From NCBI GenBank assembly GCA_030618965.1, contig JAUXCJ010000117.1, positions 1 to 5,461 on the forward strand: 5,461 nt of DNA, in the 5' to 3' direction. The notes under the pieces were generated by a model that made no database searches, had not been told where the DNA came from, and saw only the letters and a list, made by a program, of their open reading frames with translations. Numbering within the stretch: the stretch's first letter is position 1; every line of letters begins with the position of its first letter. This document shows positions 1-5,461 of the stretch, one piece after another. This DNA is from Thiomargarita sp. Lineage in GTDB: Bacteria; Pseudomonadota; Gammaproteobacteria; Beggiatoales; Beggiatoaceae. Both the position numbers and the translations under genes were made by a program.

Positions 1-43
1 TAAAGGATTGTCAAAATTTGATCCAGAAACCGGAACGTTTAGA
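1..43 (+). repeat. Paralogous segment matching the window end
   Basis: These 43 bases match 5419-5461 at 40 of 43 positions; the three differences fall in codons GGA/GGC, CCA/CCC and GGA/GAA. Both copies encode [10 protein letters not shown](G/E)-TFR in the same frame, marking the tail of a propeller blade in two paralogous sensor genes. Confidence 0.9.
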
Positions 44-2128
44 AATTACGATGTTGAAGATGGACTTCAAAGTAATGAATTTTTGTCGGGTGCCGCTTAT
101 AAAAGTCGTACTGGCGAACTCATGTTTGGTGGGCCTAACGGCTTTAATATCTTTGATCCTAAAAAGATCAAGGATAATCTTTCTATTCCGCCAGTGGTTA
201 TCACTGATTTTCAGATTTTTAATCACCCCGTCAGCATAGGCGGAGATTCACCGTTACAACAACACATTAGCTTTACCAAGCAACTCACATTGTCTTATCA
301 AGACAGCGTCTTTTCCTTTGAATTCGTGACATTGAATTATATCAGTCCCCAAAAAAATCAGTATGCCTATAAAATGGCAGGCGTTGATAAAGAATGGGTT
401 TATGTGGACAGTACCCGCCGTTTTGCAACCTATACTAATTTAGATGCTGGTGACTATGTTTTCCAAGTGAAAGGCAGCAATAATGACGGTATTTGGAATG
501 AAGAAGGCACGTCTCTCAAAATCACGATAATCCCGCCGTGGTGGGAGACGACAGCTTTTAGAGTTGCGACGTTATTGTTGATAGTATTGATAGTCTTTGG
601 TGGATTCCGTTTGCGAATCAGAACGATTGAGGGCCAAAAACGTCAACTTGAAATTCAGGTGGTGGAACGGACAAAGGATTTAGAAATTGCCAAAGACAAA
701 GCGGAGGTTGCTAACCAAGCGAAAAGCACCTTTCTTGCCAATATGAGCCACGAATTGCGTACCCCACTCAATGCGATTTTAGGTTTTGCCCAACTCATGC
801 AACGTAGTCGCGCCCTACCACAGGAACATCAAGACAATGTCAAAATTATCAATCGCAGTGGTGAATACTTGCTATCGTTGATTAATAATGTGTTGGATAT
901 GTCCAAAATTGAGGCGGGTAAAATCACGCTGAATACACAAAATGTTGATTTGCACAGCTTGTTGGACGAAGTGCATGACATATTTTATTTGAAAGCCGAA
1001 ACTAAGCAGCTTCAATTACTCGTTGAGCGAGGTGACAAGGTGCCACACTATATCAGTACTGATGCCACGAAATTGCGGCAAGTTTTAGTCAACCTACTGA
1101 GTAACGCCCTTAAATTTACTCAAGAAGGTGGGGTTTCTTTGTATGTTAATCAAATATCAACACAGCCCCAACCCTCAAAAGGGGAGGAAGAGGCAAAAGA
1201 AATCACTTTACATTTTAGAGTAGAAGATACTGGGGCTGGCATTGCTGAGGAGGAATTAGATAAAGTTTTTGAAGCCTTTGGCCAAACGGCAACGGGAAGA
1301 GCCTCGCAAGAAGGCACGGGACTCGGTTTGCCGATAAGTCGTAAATTTGTTCAACTGATGGGTGGAGACATCACCGTACAAAGTGAACTCGGAAAGGGAA
1401 CTGCTTTTGAGTTTGGCATACGCGCCTTGGTAGTGAGTGCGGCGGAGATAGTGAGTCAAAGCGTAGTACGTCAAGTCATTGCCCTTGAAGCCAATCAACC
1501 GCGTTATCGTATTTTGATTGTGGATGATAACAGGGATAATCGCCTATTACTGATTAAGTTGTTAAATCCCTTAGATTTTGAATTACGTGAAGCCGACAAT
1601 GGGCAGGAAGCTATTGAGATTTGGGAAAACTGGCAACCACATTTAATTTGGATGGATATTCGTATGCCGGTTATGGATGGCGTACAGGCAACTCAACACA
1701 TTAAAGCAACGGCATCCGGTCAAAAAACGGTGATTATTGCGCTAACTGCCAGCACCTTTTATGAAGAAGAATCAGGGGTATTATCTGCGGGATGTGATGA
1801 CTTTTTACGGAAACCCTTTCGAGATAACAAGATTTTTGAGCTGATGCACAAGCATATTGGGGTGCGCTATGTCTATGAAGAAGAAACGGACACCGCGTCT
1901 AAAGAGGAGACACTAGACAGTCTCACCCCCGAGGCATTAAGGGCGTTGCCCCGTGAATTATTAACGCAAATGCAACAAGCGGCGATTGATTTGGATACAG
2001 ATTTAATACAAAGCCTCATTGATCAAGTCCGTTTGCAAAACGAGCCACTTGCCAACGCGCTGGCTCAACTGGCACACAATTTTCAGTATGATTATCTACT
2101 GAAGTTAATTGAGCAAGCACAAACATGA
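1..2128 (+). CDS. Propeller-type hybrid sensor histidine kinase (3' part; 5' end outside window)
   Basis: Membrane sensor kinase that should read a periplasmic signal and phosphorylate itself and its own receiver. The frame is open from the first bases; the TTG at position 8 lies inside a propeller blade and is not a credible start, but I number residues from it. Order: end of a Reg_prop propeller (1-57), Ig-like Y_Y_Y domain (about 60-177, with the YKMAGVD and [10 protein letters not shown] signatures), one transmembrane helix (about 184-200), short coiled linker, HisKA with phospho-acceptor His248 in SHELRTP, and HATPase_c with N366 (N box), D407 in DTGAGI and GTGLGL at 436. A REC domain follows with the acidic pair D506/D507, phospho-acceptor D550, T580 and K602. 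All catalytic positions look intact. A helical, acidic tail (about 621-706) resembles tails I recall on other hybrid kinases; it lacks an HPt motif. Unlike Bacteroides HTCS regulators, there is no AraC-type DNA-binding domain. The missing N-terminus probably held a signal peptide and about 12-13 more blades. Ligand unknown. Confidence 0.93.
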   Translation, partial: KGLSKFDPETGTFRNYDVEDGLQSNEFLSGAAYKSRTGELMFGGPNGFNIFDPKKIKDNLSIPPVVITDFQIFNHPVSIGGDSPLQQHISFTKQLTLSYQDSVFSFEFVTLNYISPQKNQYAYKMAGVDKEWVYVDSTRRFATYTNLDAGDYVFQVKGSNNDGIWNEEGTSLKITIIPPWWETTAFRVATLLLIVLIVFGGFRLRIRTIEGQKRQLEIQVVERTKDLEIAKDKAEVANQAKSTFLANMSHELRTPLNAILGFAQLMQRSRALPQEHQDNVKIINRSGEYLLSLINNVLDMSKIEAGKITLNTQNVDLHSLLDEVHDIFYLKAETKQLQLLVERGDKVPHYISTDATKLRQVLVNLLSNALKFTQEGGVSLYVNQISTQPQPSKGEEEAKEITLHFRVEDTGAGIAEEELDKVFEAFGQTATGRASQEGTGLGLPISRKFVQLMGGDITVQSELGKGTAFEFGIRALVVSAAEIVSQSVVRQVIALEANQPRYRILIVDDNRDNRLLLIKLLNPLDFELREADNGQEAIEIWENWQPHLIWMDIRMPVMDGVQATQHIKATASGQKTVIIALTASTFYEEESGVLSAGCDDFLRKPFRDNKIFELMHKHIGVRYVYEEETDTASKEETLDSLTPEALRALPRELLTQMQQAAIDLDTDLIQSLIDQVRLQNEPLANALAQLAHNFQYDYLLKLIEQAQT
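1166..1187 (+). other. C/G-rich imperfect inverted repeat inside the kinase ATPase domain
   Basis: A run of C4, AACCCT, a short A-rich centre and G4-AGG stands out from its AT-rich surroundings. It can pair CCCT (1172-1175) with AGGG (1180-1183), or CCCC (1166-1169) with GGGG (1181-1184). It is in frame and encodes the polar loop [10 protein letters not shown] between two beta strands of HATPase_c. It resembles short dispersed repeats I recall from cyanobacterial and Beggiatoa-type genomes, but one copy cannot prove that. Confidence 0.35.
2125..2128 (+). other. ATGA stop/start overlap coupling sensor kinase and REC-kinase genes
   Basis: The ATG of the REC-kinase gene overlaps the TGA of the sensor kinase gene by four bases. 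Only a weak GAG (2111-2113) lies upstream, so translation of the second gene probably depends on termination of the first. This fixes the start of the second gene and supports co-expression in a set ratio. Confidence 0.85.
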
Positions 2129-3573
2129 GCGAAATGAAAAAGCCACCGTCAAAAGGCAATATTCTGATTGTAGATGATACGCCCAACAATTTACAGCTAT
2201 TAACCAAAATACTGACTGAAAGGGGTTATAAAGTACGTCCTGCCATGAATGGCAAATTGGCGTTAAAGTCAGTTCAGTCAACTTTGCCAGATTTGATTTT
2301 ACTGGACATTATGATGCCTGAGATGAATGGCTATGAAGTCTGTGAAAAGTTAAAAGCCGATGACAGAACACGCGACATTCCCATTATTTTCATCAGTGCT
2401 TTGAATGACGTATTTGACAAGGTTAAGGCCTTTTCTTTGGGAGGTGTAGATTATATCACTAAACCTTTTCAGGTTGAGGAAGTGCTTGCGCGAGTAGAAA
2501 CCCATTTGCAACTGCGTCAGTTGCAACAAAAATTGGGGGCACATAACCAAGAATTACAGACAAACTTAGAAGATCTCAAAATCACCCACCAACAAGAGCT
2601 GATTCAAACCGACAAAATGGCCTCTTTAGGACAACTGACTGCCGGGATGGCTCATGAAGTTAATAACCCTCTTGCTGCAATTCAGTCATCCTTGCTGCCT
2701 CTCAATAATTTCAAGAGCTACTATGTAGCACAGTTACCTGAATTTTTGAGTTTTCTGCCTGAAGAACAACAACAAGCTATTTTGGCATTAGTACCAAGAA
2801 TATTAGCCAAAAAAGGCCCAAGCTTGTCTTTCAAAGAACGACGCCAATTGAAACGCCAACTCATGCGCCAATTAGAACAGAACCAGATTAAAAATGTTGC
2901 CATCGTTGCGGATCATTTGGAGGATATGGGTATTTATGACAATATTGAACTCCTTTTATCGTTGTTAAAAAGCCATGAGAGTGAAAAACTTTTAGATATT
3001 CTTTATAAACTCTATGACTTTAAAACCGGTTTAGAAACGATTGATATTGCAAGCGAACGCGCTTCTCGAATTGTGTTTGCTATGAAAAATTTTTGCCGTT
3101 TTGATAAGCTTGGGAAAAAAATCCAGATTAATATTGTGGATAACATTGAAACGGTGTTAATCCTTTATCAAAATTATTTCAAACAAAATATAAATGTAAT
3201 CAGGCAGTATGATTCATTACCGCTTATTCTGTGCTATGCTGATGAAATTAATCATGTTTGGATGAATTTGATTTATAACGGATTGCAAGCAATGCACTAT
3301 AAAGGTACTTTAAAAATTGAAGTCACTCAGCAAGATAATCAAGTTGCTGTCAGCATAACTGACAGTGGCGAGGGCATTGCTGAGGAAATAAAGAATAGAA
3401 TCTTTGAGCCTTTTTTTACGACCAAACCCCCCGGTGAAGGCAGTGGTTTGGGATTAGATATTGTTAAACAGATTGTTGAAAAACATGAGGGTAAGATTGT
3501 TGTCGCCAGTAAACCTGGTGAAACGACATTTACAATTTTTCTTCCCATTGGTTCAACTCAGGAGCCATTATAA
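2125..3573 (+). CDS. Soluble response regulator-histidine kinase (N-terminal REC, C-terminal kinase)
   Basis: Complete 482-residue cytoplasmic signalling protein with no signal peptide or membrane helix. The REC domain (about 12-128) has D17/D18, phospho-acceptor D61 (in LLDIMMP), S91 and K113, the full receiver set. A coiled linker (about 126-165, Q/L rich) leads to the kinase. The H box is MAHEVNNPL with His177, the HExNNP type. HATPase_c follows with N381/N385 (N box), D413 in DSGEGI, an F box (FEPFFTT, about 428-433) and the G box GEGSGLGL (437-444). Between the H box and the second DHp helix (about 305-326, ERASRIVFAMKNF) sits an unusually long insert of roughly 110 residues, mostly helical and charged. 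Receiver-first kinases often act as relay or feedback partners: the REC could accept phosphate from the upstream sensor kinase and control this protein's own kinase. That pairing is inferred from the ATGA overlap. No DNA-binding or enzymatic output is present, so its target is unknown. Confidence 0.93.
   Translation: MSEMKKPPSKGNILIVDDTPNNLQLLTKILTERGYKVRPAMNGKLALKSVQSTLPDLILLDIMMPEMNGYEVCEKLKADDRTRDIPIIFISALNDVFDKVKAFSLGGVDYITKPFQVEEVLARVETHLQLRQLQQKLGAHNQELQTNLEDLKITHQQELIQTDKMASLGQLTAGMAHEVNNPLAAIQSSLLPLNNFKSYYVAQLPEFLSFLPEEQQQAILALVPRILAKKGPSLSFKERRQLKRQLMRQLEQNQIKNVAIVADHLEDMGIYDNIELLLSLLKSHESEKLLDILYKLYDFKTGLETIDIASERASRIVFAMKNFCRFDKLGKKIQINIVDNIETVLILYQNYFKQNINVIRQYDSLPLILCYADEINHVWMNLIYNGLQAMHYKGTLKIEVTQQDNQVAVSITDSGEGIAEEIKNRIFEPFFTTKPPGEGSGLGLDIVKQIVEKHEGKIVVASKPGETTFTIFLPIGSTQEPL
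3560..3564 (+). promoter_or_regulatory. Shine-Dalgarno AGGAG for the second propeller sensor
   Basis: AGGAG lies nine bases before the ATG at 3574, a near-ideal spacing, and sits inside the last codons of the REC-kinase gene. The upstream TAA (3571-3573) abuts the ATG with no gap. Together these fix the start and indicate operon-linked, probably coupled, translation. Confidence 0.8.
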
Positions 3574-4803
3574 ATGCACACACACTTAAAAATTATTTTC
3601 CTGTTTATCTTAATAACACTAAATCCGGTTTATGCTCAACTCAAATTTGAGCATTTAACAGTGTCTGACGGACTATCACAATCCACTGTACTTTGCATTT
3701 TGCAGGATAGCCAAGGTTTTATGTGGTTTGGTACCGAGGACGGCTTGAATAAATATGACGGTTACGAATTTACCGTTTATAAACACAAGCCGGATAATCC
3801 TAACAGCCTGAGTCACAACCATGTCTGGTCCATTCACGAGGATGATGCCGGGATACTGTGGATCGGTACCAGCAATGGTTTGAATAAATTTGACTTGGCT
3901 CACGAAACCTTTGTCCATTATCAACATGATGACAAGGATCCCAATAGTATCAGTCACAATGATGTCAGGGCGATTGTGGAAGATAACACGGGCAACTTGT
4001 GGATTGGCACTTTTGGCGGTGGCTTAAATAAGTTTGACCGTAAAACAGAAAAATTTGTTCGTTATCAGCACGATGAAAACAATCCTCATAGCTTAAGTGG
4101 TAATAATATCTACTGGGATGGAGGCCTTTATGTGGACAAACAGGGTACTTTATGGATTGGTACTGATGAGGGTGGTTTAAATCGGTTTAACCGAAATACC
4201 GACAGCTTTGTGAGTTACCAACACGATGCCAACGATCCTAACACTTTAAGCAACAACTATGTCGTTCATATTTACGAAGACCGTGCAGGTGCTTTGTGGA
4301 TTGGCACAACTAAGGGTTTGAACAAATTTGACCGCGACAGCGAAACCTTTGTGCATTACCTGGATGACGAAGCTATCAATTGTCTTTACCAAGACCGTAC
4401 TGGTAATACACTATGGCTTGGTACGGATGGCAAGGGACTGTATCAGTTTAACCCTGACACCGAAACTTCGGTCAATTATCAGCACAATATCAGCAATCGA
4501 GAGAGTCTGAATAACAATTATATCGACACCATTTACCAAGATAAGGCCGGTACACTGTGGTTCGCAACTTGGGGGGGAGGTCTGAATAAGAAATTAGACG
4601 AAGCCAAGAAATTTAACCATTATCAGCACCAAGAGAATAATCCTAACAGCCTAAGTGGTAATTCCATCTGGGAAATTTACGAAGATAGTCAGGGTTTGTT
4701 GTGGATTTCTACTGAGGGAAATGGCCTCAACAAATTTGACCGAAAAACGGGGCAATTTGTGCATTATAAACATGATAAAAAATTACAACAGCCTGATAAC
4801 TAA
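3574..4803 (+). CDS. Two-component regulator propeller sensor, N-terminal part (ends at a frameshift)
   Basis: N-terminal part of a periplasmic beta-propeller sensor paralogous to the gene at the window start. The start is set by the AGGAG at 3560-3564. Residues 1-21 form a signal peptide: a basic start, a hydrophobic core (about 7-16) and a V-Y-A|Q cleavage site. The mature protein opens with the typical LTVSDGLSQSTV entry, then eight Reg_prop blades with the core LWIGTxxGLNKFD. Blade tryptophans are at residues 51, 96, 143, 194, 242, 281, 329 and 377; pitch is 45-51 residues except a short 39 between blades 5 and 6. Inter-blade loops share an ETFVHYQHDxxNPNSLS pattern. The frame leaves the repeat pattern at residue 404 and stops at TAA 4801-4803, after six off-pattern residues. 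As read, it would be an exported propeller fragment with no membrane anchor or kinase. It is best taken as one frameshifted gene together with the continuation to 5461, by mutation, sequencing error or, less likely, recoding. Confidence 0.88.
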   Translation: MHTHLKIIFLFILITLNPVYAQLKFEHLTVSDGLSQSTVLCILQDSQGFMWFGTEDGLNKYDGYEFTVYKHKPDNPNSLSHNHVWSIHEDDAGILWIGTSNGLNKFDLAHETFVHYQHDDKDPNSISHNDVRAIVEDNTGNLWIGTFGGGLNKFDRKTEKFVRYQHDENNPHSLSGNNIYWDGGLYVDKQGTLWIGTDEGGLNRFNRNTDSFVSYQHDANDPNTLSNNYVVHIYEDRAGALWIGTTKGLNKFDRDSETFVHYLDDEAINCLYQDRTGNTLWLGTDGKGLYQFNPDTETSVNYQHNISNRESLNNNYIDTIYQDKAGTLWFATWGGGLNKKLDEAKKFNHYQHQENNPNSLSGNSIWEIYEDSQGLLWISTEGNGLNKFDRKTGQFVHYKHDKKLQQPDN

Positions 4804-5461
4804 CGATGTTTACAATATTATCGAAGACCCAACTGGCATATTGTGGATTGACACTTGGGAAGGGCTAGAAAAATTTGATCCCAAGACCGAAACTTTTGTG
4901 CATTACCAGCATGATGACAACAATAAAAATAGTTTGGTTCACAATAATCTTAATTATATTTACCAAGACAGCACTGGCATTTTGTGGCTCGGCACTTTTG
5001 GGTACGGACTCGATAAATTTGACCCAAAAACTGAGACCTTTGTACATTATAAGCACGATAAAAACAATCCTAACAGCTTAAGCCACAACCAAATAAATCG
5101 GATTTATGAAGATAGCGAAGGCGTACTCTGGTTTGGCACAGTTGCTGGCTTAGACAAGTTTAACCGTGAGACCGAAACCTTTGTGCATTATCAACACGAG
5201 GACAACAATCCTAACAGTCTGAGCAGCGGCCAAGTGGTGAGTATTTATGAAGACAGTCGAGGTTTTTTCTGGATTGGCATGATCGGTGGCGGTTTGAATA
5301 AATTCGACCGAGCAAGTGCGACGTTTACCCATTATCATGAGGAAAAACAAGGATTACCCAATAACACCATTAAGGATATGTTAGAAGATGATCAGGGCTA
5401 TCTCTGGCTGAGTACTAATAAAGGCTTGTCAAAATTTGATCCCGAAACCGAAACGTTTAGA
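4772..5461 (+). CDS. Frameshifted continuation of the propeller sensor (3' end outside window)
   Basis: The frame is open to the window end and carries five more Reg_prop blades (9-13), with tryptophan codons at 4844, 4985, 5129, 5270 and 5405, a pitch of 45-48 codons. The protein pattern (ILWLGT, GLDKFDPKTETFVHYKHD, NNPNSLSHN) continues that of the preceding frame without loss of a blade, so this is the same gene after the A6 break. I put the start at the ATG at 4772, which overlaps the upstream frame by 32 bases; another in-frame ATG lies at 4721. Neither has a well-spaced Shine-Dalgarno, and a product begun there would lack a signal peptide, so independent translation is doubtful. The last 14 codons match the first 14 complete codons of the window at 13 residues. 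The gene therefore probably continues into a fourteenth blade, Y_Y_Y, transmembrane helix and kinase like the first gene. Those parts lie outside the window. Confidence 0.82.
   Translation, partial: MIKNYNSLITNDVYNIIEDPTGILWIDTWEGLEKFDPKTETFVHYQHDDNNKNSLVHNNLNYIYQDSTGILWLGTFGYGLDKFDPKTETFVHYKHDKNNPNSLSHNQINRIYEDSEGVLWFGTVAGLDKFNRETETFVHYQHEDNNPNSLSSGQVVSIYEDSRGFFWIGMIGGGLNKFDRASATFTHYHEEKQGLPNNTIKDMLEDDQGYLWLSTNKGLSKFDPETETFR
4777..4782 (+). other. Six-A run at the frameshift point of the second propeller sensor
   Basis: Blade 8 reads normally up to HDKK at this A6 run, after which the repeat pattern continues in the frame shifted by +1 (equivalently -2). Every other full loop has nine residues from the H to the L of NSL. 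Adding two A's gives HDKKNYNSL, nine residues, and makes the tryptophan spacing across the break exactly 48 codons. Removing one A gives an eight-residue loop and 47 codons. Either change restores a single open frame to the window end. Confidence 0.8.
5419..5461 (+). repeat. Paralogous segment matching the window start
   Basis: Second copy of the segment at 1-43 (three mismatches, no gaps), at the end of blade 13 of the second propeller sensor. Its position shows how far the second gene has advanced relative to the first, and predicts that the sequence beyond the window resembles positions 44 onward. Confidence 0.9.

Larger units (their letters stand above)
3700..5461 (+). repeat. Coding tandem repeat of about 141-144 bp units (Reg_prop blades)
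   Basis: Thirteen consecutive units encode one propeller blade each. Similarity is visible at DNA level as well as in protein: for example AATCCTAACAGC recurs at 3796, 4639 and 5066, with a one-base variant at 5207, and variants of GAAACCTTTGTGCATTA recur in most loops. Units differ mainly by GTxxGL versus GTxGGGL in the core (47 or 48 codons). Such homology between units favours unequal recombination and gene conversion, and complicates assembly. Confidence 0.85.

Noticed and set aside
8..10. TTG as the real start of the first gene
   Set aside because: It falls in the middle of a propeller blade, the frame is open upstream to the window edge, and no ribosome binding site is visible.
3411..3417. 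Run of seven T's as a possible terminator
   Set aside because: It lies inside the conserved F box of the REC-kinase (FEPFFTT) and has no GC-rich hairpin before it.
3676..3957. Minus-strand open frame of 93 codons opposite the propeller blades
   Set aside because: It lies wholly opposite strongly conserved Reg_prop coding sequence. Similar minus-strand frames recur opposite other blades (4865-5056, 5150-5350), so they follow from the repeat composition, not from real genes.
4775..4790. Programmed -1 ribosomal frameshift at the A6 run
   Set aside because: The shift needed is +1 or -2. A -1 slip enters the third frame and meets TGA within five codons, and no stem-loop stimulator is obvious just downstream.
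4875..5081. Plus-strand frame-3 open frame overlapping blades 9-11
   Set aside because: Its translation shows no domain pattern, while frame 2 of the same bases gives perfect Reg_prop blades.
3700..5461. Regularly spaced repeats as a possible CRISPR or satellite array
   Set aside because: Units are about 141-144 bp, imperfect and continuously coding; they are propeller blades.

Overview
The window is a gene-dense, plus-strand-only stretch of two-component signalling genes with no intergenic space. It looks like the middle of a larger operon or tandem gene cluster, because both ends lie inside coding sequence. The DNA is visibly AT-rich, uses AGGAG-type Shine-Dalgarno signals, and packs genes with 4-nt or 0-nt junctions. 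The combination of periplasmic 'two-component regulator propeller' sensors, hybrid kinases and stand-alone REC-kinase proteins suggests an environmental Gram-negative bacterium rich in signalling genes. By style I would guess large sulfur-oxidising Gammaproteobacteria (Beggiatoa/Thiomargarita type). This taxonomic guess is an inference from protein flavour only; Bacteroidetes or a cyanobacterium are less likely alternatives.

Layout: (1) Positions 1-2128 hold the 3' part of a membrane hybrid sensor kinase: the last propeller blades, a Y_Y_Y domain, one transmembrane helix, HisKA, HATPase_c, REC and a helical tail. (2) Positions 2125-3573 hold a complete soluble protein with an N-terminal receiver and a C-terminal histidine kinase, joined to gene 1 by an ATGA overlap. 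(3) Positions 3574-4803 begin a second propeller sensor with a signal peptide and eight Reg_prop blades. Its reading frame breaks at a six-A run (4777-4782). The same kind of blades then continue in another frame to the window end (4772/4784-5461), giving 13 recognisable blades. If the gene continues as gene 1 does, one more blade would make 14, i.e. two seven-bladed propellers, the usual sensor plan of this family.

The last 43 bases of the window match the first 43 bases at 40 positions and encode the same protein segment in the same frame. Gene 3 is therefore a paralogue of gene 1, and the locus appears to be a tandem repeat of [propeller sensor kinase - REC/kinase] modules with a period near 5.4 kb. 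As a working model, the propeller and Y_Y_Y region senses a periplasmic ligand and the transmembrane helix passes the signal to the kinase core. Phosphate then goes to the sensor's own REC domain and/or to the REC-kinase partner. No DNA-binding output domain and no recognisable HPt domain is present in the window, so the final output must lie elsewhere.
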